Below, in pieces: positions 23,801 through 38,800 of a DNA stretch of 64,000 nucleotides. The stretch lies in the NCBI GenBank assembly GCA_022495005.1, contig JAGYXB010002044.1:62001-126000 (forward strand). The letters are read 5' to 3'. The notes beneath the pieces were generated by a model. The model did not search any database and was not told where the DNA came from. It saw only the letters and a program-made list of their open reading frames with translations. This DNA comes from Rhyacophila brunnea. Lineage: Eukaryota; Arthropoda; Insecta; Trichoptera; Rhyacophilidae. A program made the position numbers and the translations under genes. Within the stretch, counting starts at the first letter, position 1; the number at the start of each line of letters is the position of its first letter.

Positions 23801-26800
23801 AATTTGGCATTTCATATTGATTTCCATAGTAACGCACGTGTATATTAATAATTTAGTTGCTAGGACCCCAGAACCCTAGCAACCAATAATAGTGGATTGG
23901 ATTACGGATTTCTTCCGAAATAACTTTTCATACAAAACAGAATTAACTGAAAATGAATTCAATTCTACTTAAAGATGGCTAAAAGTATTAAAAAATGCAT
24001 TGGCATCGTGTTCTGATATATTCTAAAAGTTTCAAATGTCTAGCTAGTCGGGAAGTTAGTTAAAAATCAATTGCAAGATTTGTACTGGATAAACAACCAC
24101 CGGACAAATAAGAATACGACCTAATAAAAACGTTGTAAAATAATGACGGTTAATTGTATAAAAAAATATTTTATGGTTGTTACAGTTAGTGCAAAGCGTT
24201 TTTATCTCAGTGCAACTCTGGCAAATAAATTACACAGCATAAAATATGTAAAACTGGACGCAGTGTCGTTAACCATGCTATAATTTGGTTTAGTACTGTA
24301 CTTACTATAATTTTACGCAAATTACGCGAAAATATCATAAGTTTAAAGTATTTTTTCTACTTTAAAACAATAGCTTAGGTACTCGAGTTTTATTGTGGTT
24401 TTGTACTATTAAGTAACTAAGTACTATTAGGTAAGTTAATTAAGAAATGGCAACATGATATTATTTTATTCTTAACATTATGTACGACAGGTCACGAGGC
24501 CCAATGACAGCAGTTTAATGAAACAATAGTGTTTTTAGTAATATAAGAGAAACAATCACAAACACCTAGTTTTTGAGAAAATCACATAAATATATTATGT
24601 TGACCTCATCGAGAATTGAATACGGGGCCCCCGGATGAAAGGCTAGCGCCTAACGCACTGGTCTACGAGGGCAATTGATGGTATTTTACAATTACTCACT
24701 TACTGGAGAAAAGCGACGGAGTAAGCTAAATCTATCAGTAATAAAGAATGGGTGAATTATTGTTACATGTGTGACTTACTTGACGTCATGTCAACTGAGA
24801 GCGGCATGACTGCTGTTCCAATATACAGTGCTGCCAACAGTGGAATTCCAGTATCATTGTGATTGTTTCCACACAACATCAAGACGCTTCCAACGCCCAA
24901 TCCTCGAGAAATCAGACCATGTGCCACTCTGATGCTGCGCTGTCGCACAGAGCCGTGTGTCTCCGATTCTTCAGTTGTTAGATTGATCTGTAACAGAAGT
25001 ATGCACAATATTGGACTACTTTTAAACGAAAATACTGTTTAAGATTCCACTTACCTAAGTATACATTTAAATTTATATAAATATCGGAAAATGATGATAT
25101 AAATTATATTAAATTATACAGGCTGTTTCGATAGTTATTTCGGTTGTAACACCACTGTCAAGACTACTGATCATACCTAAACTATTATGATTTGGTTTAG
25201 GCAGGATTTAATTGATTTATTAAAAAGTAATTTAATTCTATAACCATCTGTAATTTGTATTATTAGTTCAATGAAAACAAATAAGTATAACAAGTAAGTA
25301 CTGGCACATTGGTACTTACTTACTTGGACACCGTATTAATTTTCTTTCGTATAGGTTATTTAGTAATTTATTGTTTCCGTGAGGAAATATTCTTTTAGAT
25401 GGAAGCATTGTTGATATAAATTATGGTTTTCTTTAATCCTTGGATCAAAATCATATCCTTACAAAAACCAGAAACCCTTATGGATTCCCTAATTTTACCT
25501 AACGGACTCCTCATTCGGGAAATATATTATCGGTAAGTAGAAAATCATCCCCAAAATATTGAGTTCATTGTTAAGTTACGGAACGAAATTAGCTTTCGGA
25601 AAACCTCAGAAATTGCCTATTCGATTTTTTTAAAGAATGCATATGGCGCCGGGCTGGACTCGAATCAGCATGCATCGGTTTCCGGCCAATATGGTTTAGC
25701 AATTAAGTACTTAATTCCGTCAAAATTAATTAATAGACATGTAACTGAAACGTTTCTAAAATTCGGTAAATATTGGTGACTGTCTTTTGTGGTTTGAAAC
25801 AAGGTAGGCACCAATAATAAGTTTTGATTGTTGTTTTAATTTAATAAATCGCATTTTTTGTAGTACTTATTCCACTTTTAATCAATTAACTAGGACCGGT
25901 TTCATCCACTTTAGAGGGACATTTTCAAGCCTCAGAGGGAGTTGAAAATGTCCCTCTGAGGCCGACGAAACCGGTCCTAATTTATTGATTAAAAGTGGAA
26001 TAAGTACTACAAAAAAAATGCGTTTTATTAAATTAAAACAACAATACAATGCAGTTCCACCATGAATTGACAGTTAACAAAATAAAAGAAGAAAAAAAAG
26101 AAAAATAAGTTTTGAGTCCCGCCCAGCACCACATTTTGAAGATTTTTTCTAATATTTATGTTCATGAGGTGTTTTCAAATTACGTAGGTATGCTAAATTA
26201 GAAATTGTTACGTTATTAAATCTTGTAAATTATTCGTTATATATAATAAAAATAAATATGAAAACAACTTTTTGAATTTCTTGCTCATATTTTCTATTTT
26301 GGAATAAAATATGTAAATAGAAGTTTAGTGATGAATAAAATTTATATCATAAAATATCAATTCAAATTCAAATAAAAATCTAAATTCAGACTTCATCTTT
26401 TCAGTGATAACTGAAATAGGTTATGCTATGTGGGTGTAATTAATATTCCTAATACGTACAATGTTTCAAAATAAATAATATGGAGTGTAGTTTCGTATTT
26501 CATGTAGGCTACCAAATTGATTATCCATTAAACTCAAAAATAAATACCGCTAAACTGGAATTATTGTAATATAATATGTTTTAGTCTCCATCTTCATAGA
26601 AGAAGGTTTTATTCAACACGATTGCACATATAAGAAAGTGAGATGCTATCGTGAAAATGTGCAGGCCGCATCGGTAGAACCCGAAAGACTGACGCAATTA
26701 CGTGGAAAATAACCGCGAAAGATCTAGATTCTAACAATAAACAGCGAGTGGAAGACCACTGACGAAGATTTTTTTTTTTGTTGTTTCGGGGCGCATGATG

Positions 26801-29800
26801 ATTTATTTGCCTCGGTCTTCCTCTTATGATATTTCTCACGAAATGTTTGTCGTGAATTAAAAAAACAATTCTGTGAATTTGTTTTACAGAAAAATCTAAA
26901 TATATGTACGTAAGTAATTAAGATAAATTGGATACTTAATCAAAAATAGCGTCACTTCTTGAAAATGACGGCGATGAGTTAACAGTGCCAGACTGTCTGT
27001 ATTTTCTTTATCCATGTCTACGTGGAAGGGGTTTTCCGAGAAAAGATTATGTAGGTCAGTATAAAACAGTACGTGGACAGCAACGTATGGAAATTTTAGG
27101 TACCTGCGCATTTACAATTCTATGCTTAGTAACACAGCTAAGATTAATAACTAAATGAAGATTATATCATAATTTGAAAAGTTTAACAATACATAAATAC
27201 CTAATCTAAAGAATATTTTCGTGGATTTAATCATTTATGAACGTAAAATGTATCCATAGTAAATGGCTATACGGTTGGTTTTAAAACAATTAACAAGCAT
27301 AGAGATATAGCAATAGCTATGTGGCCAATGCTTTGAGTTACCTCACCACCCGTTATCTATATTATGCAGCCGCGATTTGTGCACGGCCGCCAATTCCTTG
27401 TCCCGCAACGAAGCTGCATGAGACTGATGTAACAATCATGCACCTTGGTGCTTAAAGAAAGAGTTTAGAAAAAAAATAGAATCTTGAACTTGCTCTGCCG
27501 TCATTTATCTTTAGTGTAATACAGTGTCCTCTGTACCCGTGTAATGAAACTCTGGAGAAACGGAGGAGTCAGGAGTTGAAAGTGGCGAATTTAAAGAGGG
27601 ATCGAAATTATTGTGTCGTTTTTTACACTAGGATTGTGAAAAATACGTATTTGGTACCTACTTTCTGGCAAAACGTCCACTTTATCTATTTCATTGCAAA
27701 CTGCCACTATCGGAAAGTAGGTAACTATTGTTGCACGTAAACATCTGACATACAAGGTCAATTTTCTTTCTATAAAAATGGCCTCATATCATTCTCATTG
27801 TAGAGCTCAAACGGTAACATAATTTATTTCATTTACTGTGATTTCGAAGATAATAAAGATAATTGACAAAAGTGATCATTGTATAATTAACACCCAGCGT
27901 CCGAAACCGACTATTTTTTTTTTATCCATTTTGCATTTTGCTAATACATTTATGTTCGCGGATATTTTTAAATTCCACCATCATTGTACTGTTTTATGTT
28001 GTATTTACAGGGGTGGCTCTACCTTAAGGGTTCATAGGGATCATCCCCACATCCATATCATATAAAAAATACACGTCAGATATTTTTGTTATTGGGCATG
28101 ATATACCTAATACACTATATGATTAAATGAACTACTTATTCAATTATTTATTTTATTCATCTAAACCTAAACCCTTCGCTAGTTTATTATAGTGATATGT
28201 AGTATTATTATACAAATCAATAATGCAATGATTGTCAATTATGTAATAACATAATGATGATTTTTTATATAAATAACCATGCTCTTGCTTTTCCGTACAA
28301 GGTGGTTGAGAGGGCTAGTTGTTAGTAACATAATGATGATTACGCGGTATTAAAATAATTTATTTAATTAAAAACGCTCTATTTCACGGTGACACATAAT
28401 ATATACTTATAAAATAAGAAATCATGTCATTAAGTAAAGACTGAAAAATTACTCATTTCCCATTAATAATAGCAAATTATTATAAGAAGCTTGATACATA
28501 ATGTATAATAAATGAGAAAGCAGGTAGGTATGTATATTCAATAATTAATGACTAAGCCCCACCACTTAGAAAGTCGTCGAGCCGCCACTGTGTATTTATA
28601 TATATTAATTTAGCATTTGGATTAAATACATATTATGTATAATATAAAATATAATGCTGTCTTTAATTTTCAGTAAATAATGAAAAAGTTACTGAGAGTA
28701 TGCATACAGTTTCAAGTAACAAACATTTCTTCTAAATAATAAAAAATACATATGAAAATATATTTAAAAAAATACTGACCAATAGTAAATTCTATATAGG
28801 TATAGTATCTACCTGTATACATATAAAAATATATTTTGGGAGTTTACACTGACAGTTTTTTAATGTTCTGAAAATAACAATTTAAAATAAATCTTGGGAT
28901 TAATCGTACAATGGCTCCGTTGTAATTTCATTAGAATGTTGCCAAATAAACGAAATCTCGGAATCGTTGCGGGAACAAAAATATTAATTATAATGAGTCG
29001 TAAAAAGACACTTACTAAAAAGTGAAAATAAAAATAAATGTCACTGATGTGTTTTTAGATTGGTCATTTTTTGAATTAGTGTTGCAAGCGGGCAGTCAGT
29101 CACTGGGATTGCCCAATATTTTTGTGTTGTTTCTAGCGAAATCCACCTGTTGAATCAATCTCCTGTAATAAATAAAATTGACTCAATGCCAAATCGATTT
29201 TTTTAAATATTGTATCGCTTGTAAAATTTGTTAAATTTAAAATAACATTGCGATGTAAATAAACGTAAAACAGATTTTATAATGCTAATAAATTTAACAA
29301 ATATACTTTCACAACGAAAGCTCATAACGCATCGACGGTGTTAACATAAGCTTGATACATCTAAATTTTATAATATTTAGAATAAACCTTGAAATTTTAA
29401 ATAAGTGATCTTATTTTTGTGCAGTATTTTAAGTGACTATTGGCTATCGTTTTTTTCCAAACCGCTTTATTAATTACGACCCTGAAAAGTGTATCTACCA
29501 CTTGGTCGAATCGCTGGCGCAGAATCTTCAGTTAATAAACCGGTCAATTCTTGACAGGGCACTGTGGATTCGCTGCCAAGTTCTTTGAGTTTGGACTTGT
29601 TACCCGACCAGCATGTCCATGTGGCGAGGATGAGAACCACATCATCTGGGAATATCCGACCATGTGGTCCGAAAGGGAAAAGATGTTCAAGTCGGTCCAA
29701 CCAGTTGTTGGGCACACCGGGCAGTCCAACATGGTAGCCACAATGGACAAATTATTATTATATTTAATATAATAGATACTTTAAAAAAAAGTGTGGTGTC

Positions 29801-32800
29801 TTGTTGCGGACGTTTAGTTTAGTATGTTCGTATTGCTTTCTTTTTACGGTTACCGGACAAAACAGAACATGACAAAACAGGACCGCTAGGGGAAAAATGA
29901 AACATTAATTGTTGTGGAATCTATTTAGGTTAGGTTAGGTCATTATTTCGTTGTACCTAGTCACCCAATCATTTTGAACATATTATATTGATTAAGATGA
30001 GATATCCTAAGCTGGCCGGCAACACCAAGTTCCGTTTAAGTATGGCTTTCTAGCGATTAGGAATGCAGAAATTAGGTATTTAATTTGATTTATTATGGCG
30101 TATTGAAAATCTGTGCTACTAAAAATCTATCAACATAATAGAGATAGGACAATTTCAATATTGAATTTATATTTTTCCTGAAAGGTCATAGTTATATTTA
30201 TCGTTATTCTGTTTTGATACTGTTCTATTTTGTCATGTTGTGTTTTGTCATGTTCTGTTTTGTCATGTTCTGTTTTGTCACCGTTCTGTTTTGTCATGGA
30301 ACCGTTTTTACATTTATTGTTATGTAAGGCGCCAGTCGGAATATAAATACAATTTTAATTATTGGCGTGCGAGACGTAGATGATGGTTAATTTACTATTA
30401 TTATTTATGTGAACAGTAGCTTACTATGCAGTATAAAGATTTTGTAATTTAGGGGAGCATTTTGTCACACACAAGCTGTTGGACCCCGTATTCTTCAGGA
30501 TAAGTCGTTACGTATTGTTTGTTTCCATTGTATCGCAAGGATTATTTTGTAAATTTATATATTATCAAGTTTCTAATGAATTTTATAATTAAAATATTAA
30601 ATATATATTAATTATTGTAACAACATTCAATTGTTCCTGAGATTTATTTAACTCATTCGATGCTGACTTTATAATGAGATTTTAATTAGCACCTTTAAAA
30701 TGCACGTTAATTACATCGATCGGCCGCCTGGTCATTACGCGCATGTGCGTCTTCAGCGTCCAAAGTATTAAACTATTTAATACTATTTACTGAAAATGTA
30801 TTTCATTACTAGTGTTTAAAAATTTACATTGGAATAATTATGAAATTATATTATTATATTATGATCAAAAATAGAGCGGAGACCGCTAAACAATATATGT
30901 TGTGAAAGCCTATACATAAGGACAATCAGATATATCGCAGACAGATTACACAAGAGTGTGGTCAGATGGGAAAGATAAAGATGAAATTTTCCCACAATAT
31001 AACATGATGCACGCACGGTAGACCAGGTAGGCCCTGGCAAACCTTCCAAAAGATGGAAAAATAACTGGGGCACGACTTTTCAAAGATCAAAATAAAAAAA
31101 AATTGTCCCAAATAGCCCAATGGTCTATATCAAAAGAATAACGAACCAACAGGAGAAGAAGGCGTATTTCAAATATAATATTCAATTAATTTATTTATTC
31201 ATTATTATATTGATAATATAATATTTGTATAAAATTTTCCCATTAATACATTACTTTAAAGAATTAAAATATTCTTATATTGAAAAAAAAATGTGAATAT
31301 TTAGAAGTACAAATATTACGATTAATTATTAATCTAGTAATGTATGAAAATACTTGCAAGTAAATACTAAAAAGTGGGAATGGGACAACTGGACGCCAGG
31401 ACAATTGGGCGCCGCACTGTCGAATGAAATAAATAGACGTTCGATTTTATACAGAACGTAGACGAGGAATTTTAATCAGTTTCTATATACTACTTAGTAG
31501 TTTTAATTAATTTTGCTCCTAATATAATTTTTTATTATTCCGGATTGAGAATTATCATGCCTGAGGCTTTATATAAAAATAAAAAAACTCTCTTTTCGTT
31601 GGAGCTTAAACATATGCACGATTAAATCATTATTTACGTTTAAATTCTCACCAAGTATTAAATATATATTTTAAAATTACCTATAAGTACCTAACGACTA
31701 TTTATTTTCGAATTGCGTGGCGCCAAATCATCCTAGACCCTAACAAATAGCATCAACTACCTAACCAAAAAAATAATAATTTATATGAGCTCTTATTTTT
31801 TTCATGAGTTAAGTATTATTATGTGGGTACATTTTTAGACTGTTATTCAAATTGAATATGGTCAATATCAAGAGAAATTAGTCATCTTGATTTTAAAATT
31901 TGTAAAAAATTACCATTATGGAGTATTTCTTAATAAATTCTAAATTTGAATATTACTTATAAATAAAAATTAAACAAACAAATTACCGACGCGCATTTTT
32001 TTAAAATCATTTTATTAATAATTGTATTTGTTTACCTGGAATGCCTTCTTCTGAAACTTCCTCAAAGATTTTAAACAAATTTTACCCAAGTTACATTCAA
32101 ACAAGCCACCGAAATTTACTAAATTTTCCATTTTAAATGTTTTACTAACACAATAATTAAATTTTATAAACACTCTTTTTTATAAATTTTATCACGAAAA
32201 AAAGTAAATATATTTTTATCAATAATACTATAATATGACAATAGTTAATTTTATTTAAAAATTATTTATAATATACTTGTATAAGAATACAAAAGTAGAG
32301 AATTAATTGTTAAGCTTTTCTTTCAAGAAAATAAACTGAACTGTTTCGTCGCGGGAAAAGTTTAGACTGATTGAAAGCTGCATCGCTATAAAGCTTTCTA
32401 GTCGTGTATTTAACACATTAACTACTGACCATAGACATAGGATTTCATTTTAATAAATAAATTATAGAATATACTCAGTATTAGAATGGGTCAACATCGT
32501 AATTTTCACATGACATTATTATTTCTTGTGAGTGCATTGTTGTGATCGGTATTAAATTATATATATATGGAATAACATGTCGTACATATATATATTTCCT
32601 CGAAGAATTATTATTTATTGATGGAAGAGAAATTACATATAGAGATTAGTACGCACCAGTGACGAAGACTTGACGCTAATAATGATTATTGAATGTTTGA
32701 AATAATTTAAAAATGAGAATTCGCTTCATGATACTTAGTGATTATTACAAATATTAATTTTCTATCCTTAAATGAGGCGTCTAATTCCAAAAATCGATAA

Positions 32801-35800
32801 GTCCACATTTGGTGAAAATCGAGAAAAAAATACGCACGTATTATTTTTAACACAATAACATAATTTTACACAATATGTATTGATCTATAAATTCCAAAAC
32901 GCGACATAACCCTACGAAAAAAAATATTTTAAGTCTCGATGTATTACAAAAAGCGCCAAGTCCGTTTTTCATATTATTTAAAACTTGGTTGATTTCGCGC
33001 GTGTTTAATTCAACCAATAAGGGAACGTTCAACATTGAAAAGGGCGTCTCCCATGCCGTAGCATCTGGTAAACTTGTGACAGTGCCACGGAAATATGTGC
33101 CTTATGCGGCTTAAATTAAAAAGTGAAGTACAAATAGCGCTATGTCCAATTTTATTTTGCCTATATTTATTATATTTAAGAGTTTATCCGCTGAAACAAA
33201 TTGCCATTTGGTTCTAATTTCGACATAGAATACAACGGAGAAAATAAAACTCACGTTAAAATAAATAATTGGAGCTTGAAACATAAAAACGTTGTTTCCC
33301 GAAAATATTGAATTGTGGACTTGTCACTTTTTGTAATTAGACGCCTCAAATTATCAAATTATATCAAAAGAAACTAGCAATATCGTATGAAATTATTGAT
33401 CTGTAATCCGAACTAAAATTTCTATAAAACAACTAGCGCCACACTTTTTGCTATATTTCCAGAAAAATATCGCTGAAATTATCACTTATAAAAAAAGATT
33501 GGAAATTTAAAAAATATATGATTCCGGGTGAGTGTTCTAGCTTTCAAGCAATCACTCTGTCTATGACTTATGTCAATTAATTTTAATAACTATTTTTATC
33601 TGAGGTAAGTACTTCAACTTCTGTCAATCGGGAAATACGAAAGTGAAAGATGTGAGTTCGAGTACTACCCGGTCCAATTTCTTTTCTATGATTTTTTTCG
33701 GAGGTTTCTTAGCAAAGTGATGTGTCTATAATAAAAAATCAAATATTCTAAAATATTGTATAGGTATATTCATTATCGAATTTGGTGTTATTGCTCTGAG
33801 GTTGGCATACAATTCAATTTAATATTATTTGATTATGACATTAATCGTATTCAATTTCTAATTAATGACAGTATTATGACAATATAATTGAATATTACTC
33901 GGGTTTAACGATCCGGTATTGCCTTTCGGTATCTACGGTATGTATGTATCTATCTGACAATTCATATTTTATAGAAAATATAATTTCTGCTCTTAATTGT
34001 ATCTTTCCAATGCAGTGACGGCATATTATAAATGGTGCAAATGAAGAAAACTGTTACGATCATTACAACCTTCGAAAGCAGTGGTGTTTTCCACGAAGCT
34101 TACGATGCTGTCGCTTTGTTAGAAAGTATCGACATCTTAGTTTAAAAATCATAAGGAGGCCTCCAAACCTGTCAGATATGTCATTATTATTTTTAATATA
34201 ATTTGAGATTAAAAATTAAAGTGGACGGCATTCTAAGTCAGCCAAAGGACGACACTTTGACCAGTGGCGTGACTATTCAAATGCAATCCATAGTTGCAAA
34301 AATAAGAAGAATATAATTCCTGATTATATTGAACATACATAACTTGAAAACATCTTATGCATAATTACATCCACTAGATTTTTTTTTTAGAAAAGTATTC
34401 TTGAGAATGCTTCCATTATCTGGAGTCCTTATGAGGTTTCATATAAGCTTGTTTTAGAGCGTGTTCAGAAAACATTTCTTCGTCACCTTTATTTTAAAGT
34501 TTATAATTATTTTCCTTTTGACACCTTCTCAAACGAGTATTTTCCGATTAACTTTCTTCAAGGCATGCTCGCCTTTCATTCTCTTGAAGCTCGTAGGTCA
34601 CTTCTGCTCTTAAAGCATTTTTCTAGAATTCAGATATTCTAGAAAATTTGAATTTTTACGCACCCGTCAATTACATGCGTGGTCGTAGACATGACCTATT
34701 TTGGGTAAAAACTGTTTCCTCATGTCAGGCTCACCAGGCACCAATAGCGAGGGCTGTGCGGCTGGTCAATGCACTCCCTAGAGATGTAAATATTTTTGGC
34801 GATCCATTATATATTCTGTTTTTTTTAATTCTATTTTATTGTTTAATTTGTATTTTTTGAATTATTGTTGTTCTTTTTATTTTATTTCTTTTGTACAAAA
34901 CTATTTTTGTTTTTATTTTTTCCACCTTGTTTTTTCTCTAACTGATTACTTGTAATTTTTATTCTAAATGTCATGTTGTGAACGTCTTGAATTAATAATT
35001 TGTTATGTACTCAACGTGTCTTTTTCAAATAAATAAATAAATTACACCCGACGGGACTTGAACCTGCAACCGCTGGAATCGCGCCAGTGTGCTTTTCCAA
35101 TCAAGCTACGGGCATCCTACTTAATTACCAAGATTTTAATTAGTAGTACTGATTATAATATGTTAATTATTTTGAATGCCTAACATAATATTATAAGTAT
35201 TTTATGAACATTTAAAAAACAAATGGATTGGATGTGTTGATATAATTCTGGATTTAATTACAAAAGCGTGTAGATTCGAGTGTTATGAGAAGGCTTGCCA
35301 AAAAAACAATATGTGATTATAGTCACTGATCCAGAATAAAAAAAAAACATATAAACAAATTGTTTTTATTCAGGCAGAGTCAGATGATTCGATGAAAAAA
35401 AATATTAATCGGAAATTATTATGACGCGCTTGTAACCGAAACTCGTATGAGATGTATAAATATATTACTAGCATAAACTTTACCGTTATGACTGGAGACG
35501 ATTTCTGGGTTATGGAAAATGACCATGACAAATCTGTGCTAAGGTAAAAGACAGGAAGTAATAAAATAGCAATGAATATTTTGTTTTTTGGATTTCAATT
35601 TTCCTTCCTTCCTAATATTTCTCGACGTTTCGAGCTCGTTGTAGAGTTCATCAGTGACGTCCCTATACAAAATGCCGCCCCTCGGCAACGCCGAAATGCC
35701 GCCCCATTTTTTTGTACAATATTTTTTATCATCTTTTCATCAGTCCAATATCTAACAAATATGTTGTATGGATACATTAATAACAAAATATATACTACTA

Positions 35801-38800
35801 ATATTTACATAAATTAAATTCATAAATATTATTCCCCCAAAAGTGGGGATTTTTTTAAGATTAGTGTTGAGTGGCTTAATTGGCTGTGTTTTGAGGAATT
35901 AAGGGTCATCCATGTCGCTTTTCTTCTACATAAAACTTGGCAACATTTGTAATGATATTTTTAGCCTGAGATCGTAAAAGGTTAAGGCATTATTAAATCG
36001 ATATTCGATATAATGACGGCGCGACACTTCGACTGTAATAATTATTCACAAATCTGCACAATGTCATTTTTGGTCACCAAGGACGTTGAAGGGCAACGGA
36101 AGTAAACTAGATATTGCGAACCAGAGAAAAATTTACAGTCATGTTAAATCTTTTATGTTAATTAATATTACATACTGTTTCCATCCAGTGAGCTGAATTT
36201 TTAATTACAGATATTTTCGTTATTACTAAGTTTAGGTAGCTATTTCTATATATACCAAATGATTCTCCTCATTTTCCGCCCTTCGAGTAGCTGCCGCCCT
36301 CAAGCGACGCTCAATCTGCCTACCTCCACGGAGCGTCACTGGAGTTCATTCGAAAGAGATTATGATGATAATATTATGGTATACACTATCGTTAATTCTC
36401 GCTGTCAAAATATTCCAGACGGTATAGATAGAAAATTAAGCTAATCGAGAAAAAGGTTTTCGTTTTCCTAAAAAGGAAAATTGAAATCGCAACCATTCAT
36501 TGCTCAGGCTTCCCGCATATTAGGACGGCTAGACGTTATCACAAATAACAATAATAATTAACAAGTTTAATGTTAAATACATGGACGGCTTGGACATGTG
36601 GATCTCATCCATTGAAACGCGCTGGTATTAGGTACACGTCCACACGTCCGGCAGTCAAGAAATGGAAGGACGCACGAGGAAAGCGGAGATTTTTACACAG
36701 TATCGTCTTAAATATAGCTTTATTTTTAATTTCAAACGATAATGTTTATAATAATACCCTTTTATGATATTAATATATTTTAATATATAATTTTTATATG
36801 ATGAAAAAAGAGAAGGCATAAATAAAACATATATGTAGGTACGAGGGTGGGTCAATAAGTCCTTAGAAAAGCCGACAGGTGGCGCGACTAGTACTGCAAG
36901 CGGTTTGTTTTCATGCAGCGGCACTACCGATTCAGTATGCTGCGAAGTTTCAATCAGATTAGTCGGGTTGTTGTGTGTTTCTCGTACATTTAAAAAAAAA
37001 TGTGCTTGTGGAAAATGGAAAAATGGAAAATGGAGAAAATTGAGTTTAAGTTGTTATTAAACATTTTAATATAAAAGGGTTAACAGCAAAGGAAATAAAA
37101 AATGAGTTGGATTTAGTTCACGGCATATCTGCTCCTTCACTTGCAACTATTTATAATTGGTTAAATGAATTTAAACGTGGTCGTACATCAACAAAGGATA
37201 AACCACGCTCAGGACGTCCTGTAGAAGTGACTACACCAGAAATGATCAATAAAATCCACGATATGGTATTAAGTGACCGAAGATTAAAGTTCAGTGAGAT
37301 AATTGAGGTTACAGGGATCTCAAAAGGTAGCGTCATTTCTATTTTACATGACAAATTGGGCATGGAAAATATTTCTGCAAGATGGGTGCCGCGTTTGCTC
37401 ACAGTCGACAATAAACGCAGTAGGGTGGTGGCCTCTAAAGCTCTGTTGTCGCTCATGCAGCGCAATCCGGATGAATTTTTTCATCGCTTTGTGACTGTAG
37501 ATGAAACATGGATACACCACTATACTCCCGAGACGAAGAACAGTCAAAGCAGTGGATTGCGAAAGGCGAACCATGTCCAAAGAAGGCGAAAACCGTAAAA
37601 TCAGCTGGTAAGGTTATGGCTACTGTATTTTGGGATGCGCGTGAAATTATTTTCGTTGACTATTTGGAAAAAGGAAAAACAATAACAGGGGATTATTATG
37701 CATCTTTATTGGACCAGCTAAAAACAAAATTGAAGAAAAACGGCCTCATTTAAACAGGAAAAAAATCCTCTTTCATCAGGACAATGCCCGTGTTCACATG
37801 TTTACGATCAATGGCTAAAATTGAAGAATTGAAGTTCGAATTGGTCGACCACCCACCGTATTCGCCAGATTTAGCCCCCAGTGACTTTTTCCTTTTCCCA
37901 AACTTAAAAAAATGGCTAAGTGGACAACATTTTTTTTTCAAATGAAGAAGTCATCGATCGGACAAATGCTAATTTTGAGGACCTTCCGAAAACTTATTTT
38001 TCTGACGGTTTAAAAAAATTGAGAAACGTCTAACCAAGTCTATTGAGCTCCAAGGAAATTATGTTGAGAAATAAAAAAAAAATACAAAAATAAAACCTGT
38101 TTTAATGCTTTTTTCTATGGAATTATTGACCCACCCTCGTATGTATATATTTACTACAAAGTCTACAGATTGTTCAAACCAAAGTAGGTAGCTCCGAACG
38201 ATATGTACTTTTTATAGGGAATAATATGTGCCCTTAATATTCTAGATTGCTGTTGCACACAGAATTTTTAAATCCCGGTATTTCAGTATTAGCATTCCAG
38301 CTTCCATTACCAGGATTAACGAAAATATATATATTTTTATTTTTTCAGTTTTCACAATTTAAATATTAATATGATGTTTCACTTTTAAGTTGGTAGGCAT
38401 ACAACAGGTGAAAAGTTTAACAGATAGTTATGTTTACTTTTACCAATCTTTATATTATATTTCGTCGATACTGCAATCCAGTCAAATTTATCGGTTTGTT
38501 GAGAGACTCAAGAGAGCATTATTTGATAGCCTATGGTAAATGCTATATGTTAACGTTTTGGAAATATTTTGTACAATGGATAAAAATTGGTTATTTTAGA
38601 TGAAAATCATATAAAAGCTCATCCCGAAATCACATGATTCTTGCGATTATAATACTAGGATTACAATAATTATAACAATACTGATTGAGTGAGAGACTCA
38701 CCGGAATCTGTATGTTGTGCTATTAATTTCAGAAATATATAATATTTCAGATAGAAATCATAAAAGAAAAGTGTTCAAAATACAGAAAAGATAAAATCAG

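Noticed and set aside
24763..25008. Taking the ATG just upstream of gene B exon 2 as the gene start
   Set aside because: It would drop the N-terminal segment that relatives have, while the acceptor CTGTTACAG and the phase-0 exon at 46003 explain the start better.
25945..25985. Hammerhead-ribozyme-like bases (CTGAGG ... GACGAAACC) in the centre of the foldback
   Set aside because: The CUGAUGA core and a proper stem II are missing, so only the GAAAC part fits.
32847..33035. 62-codon minus-strand ORF
   Set aside because: Lies entirely inside the 32774-33347 inverted-repeat element and looks like chance.
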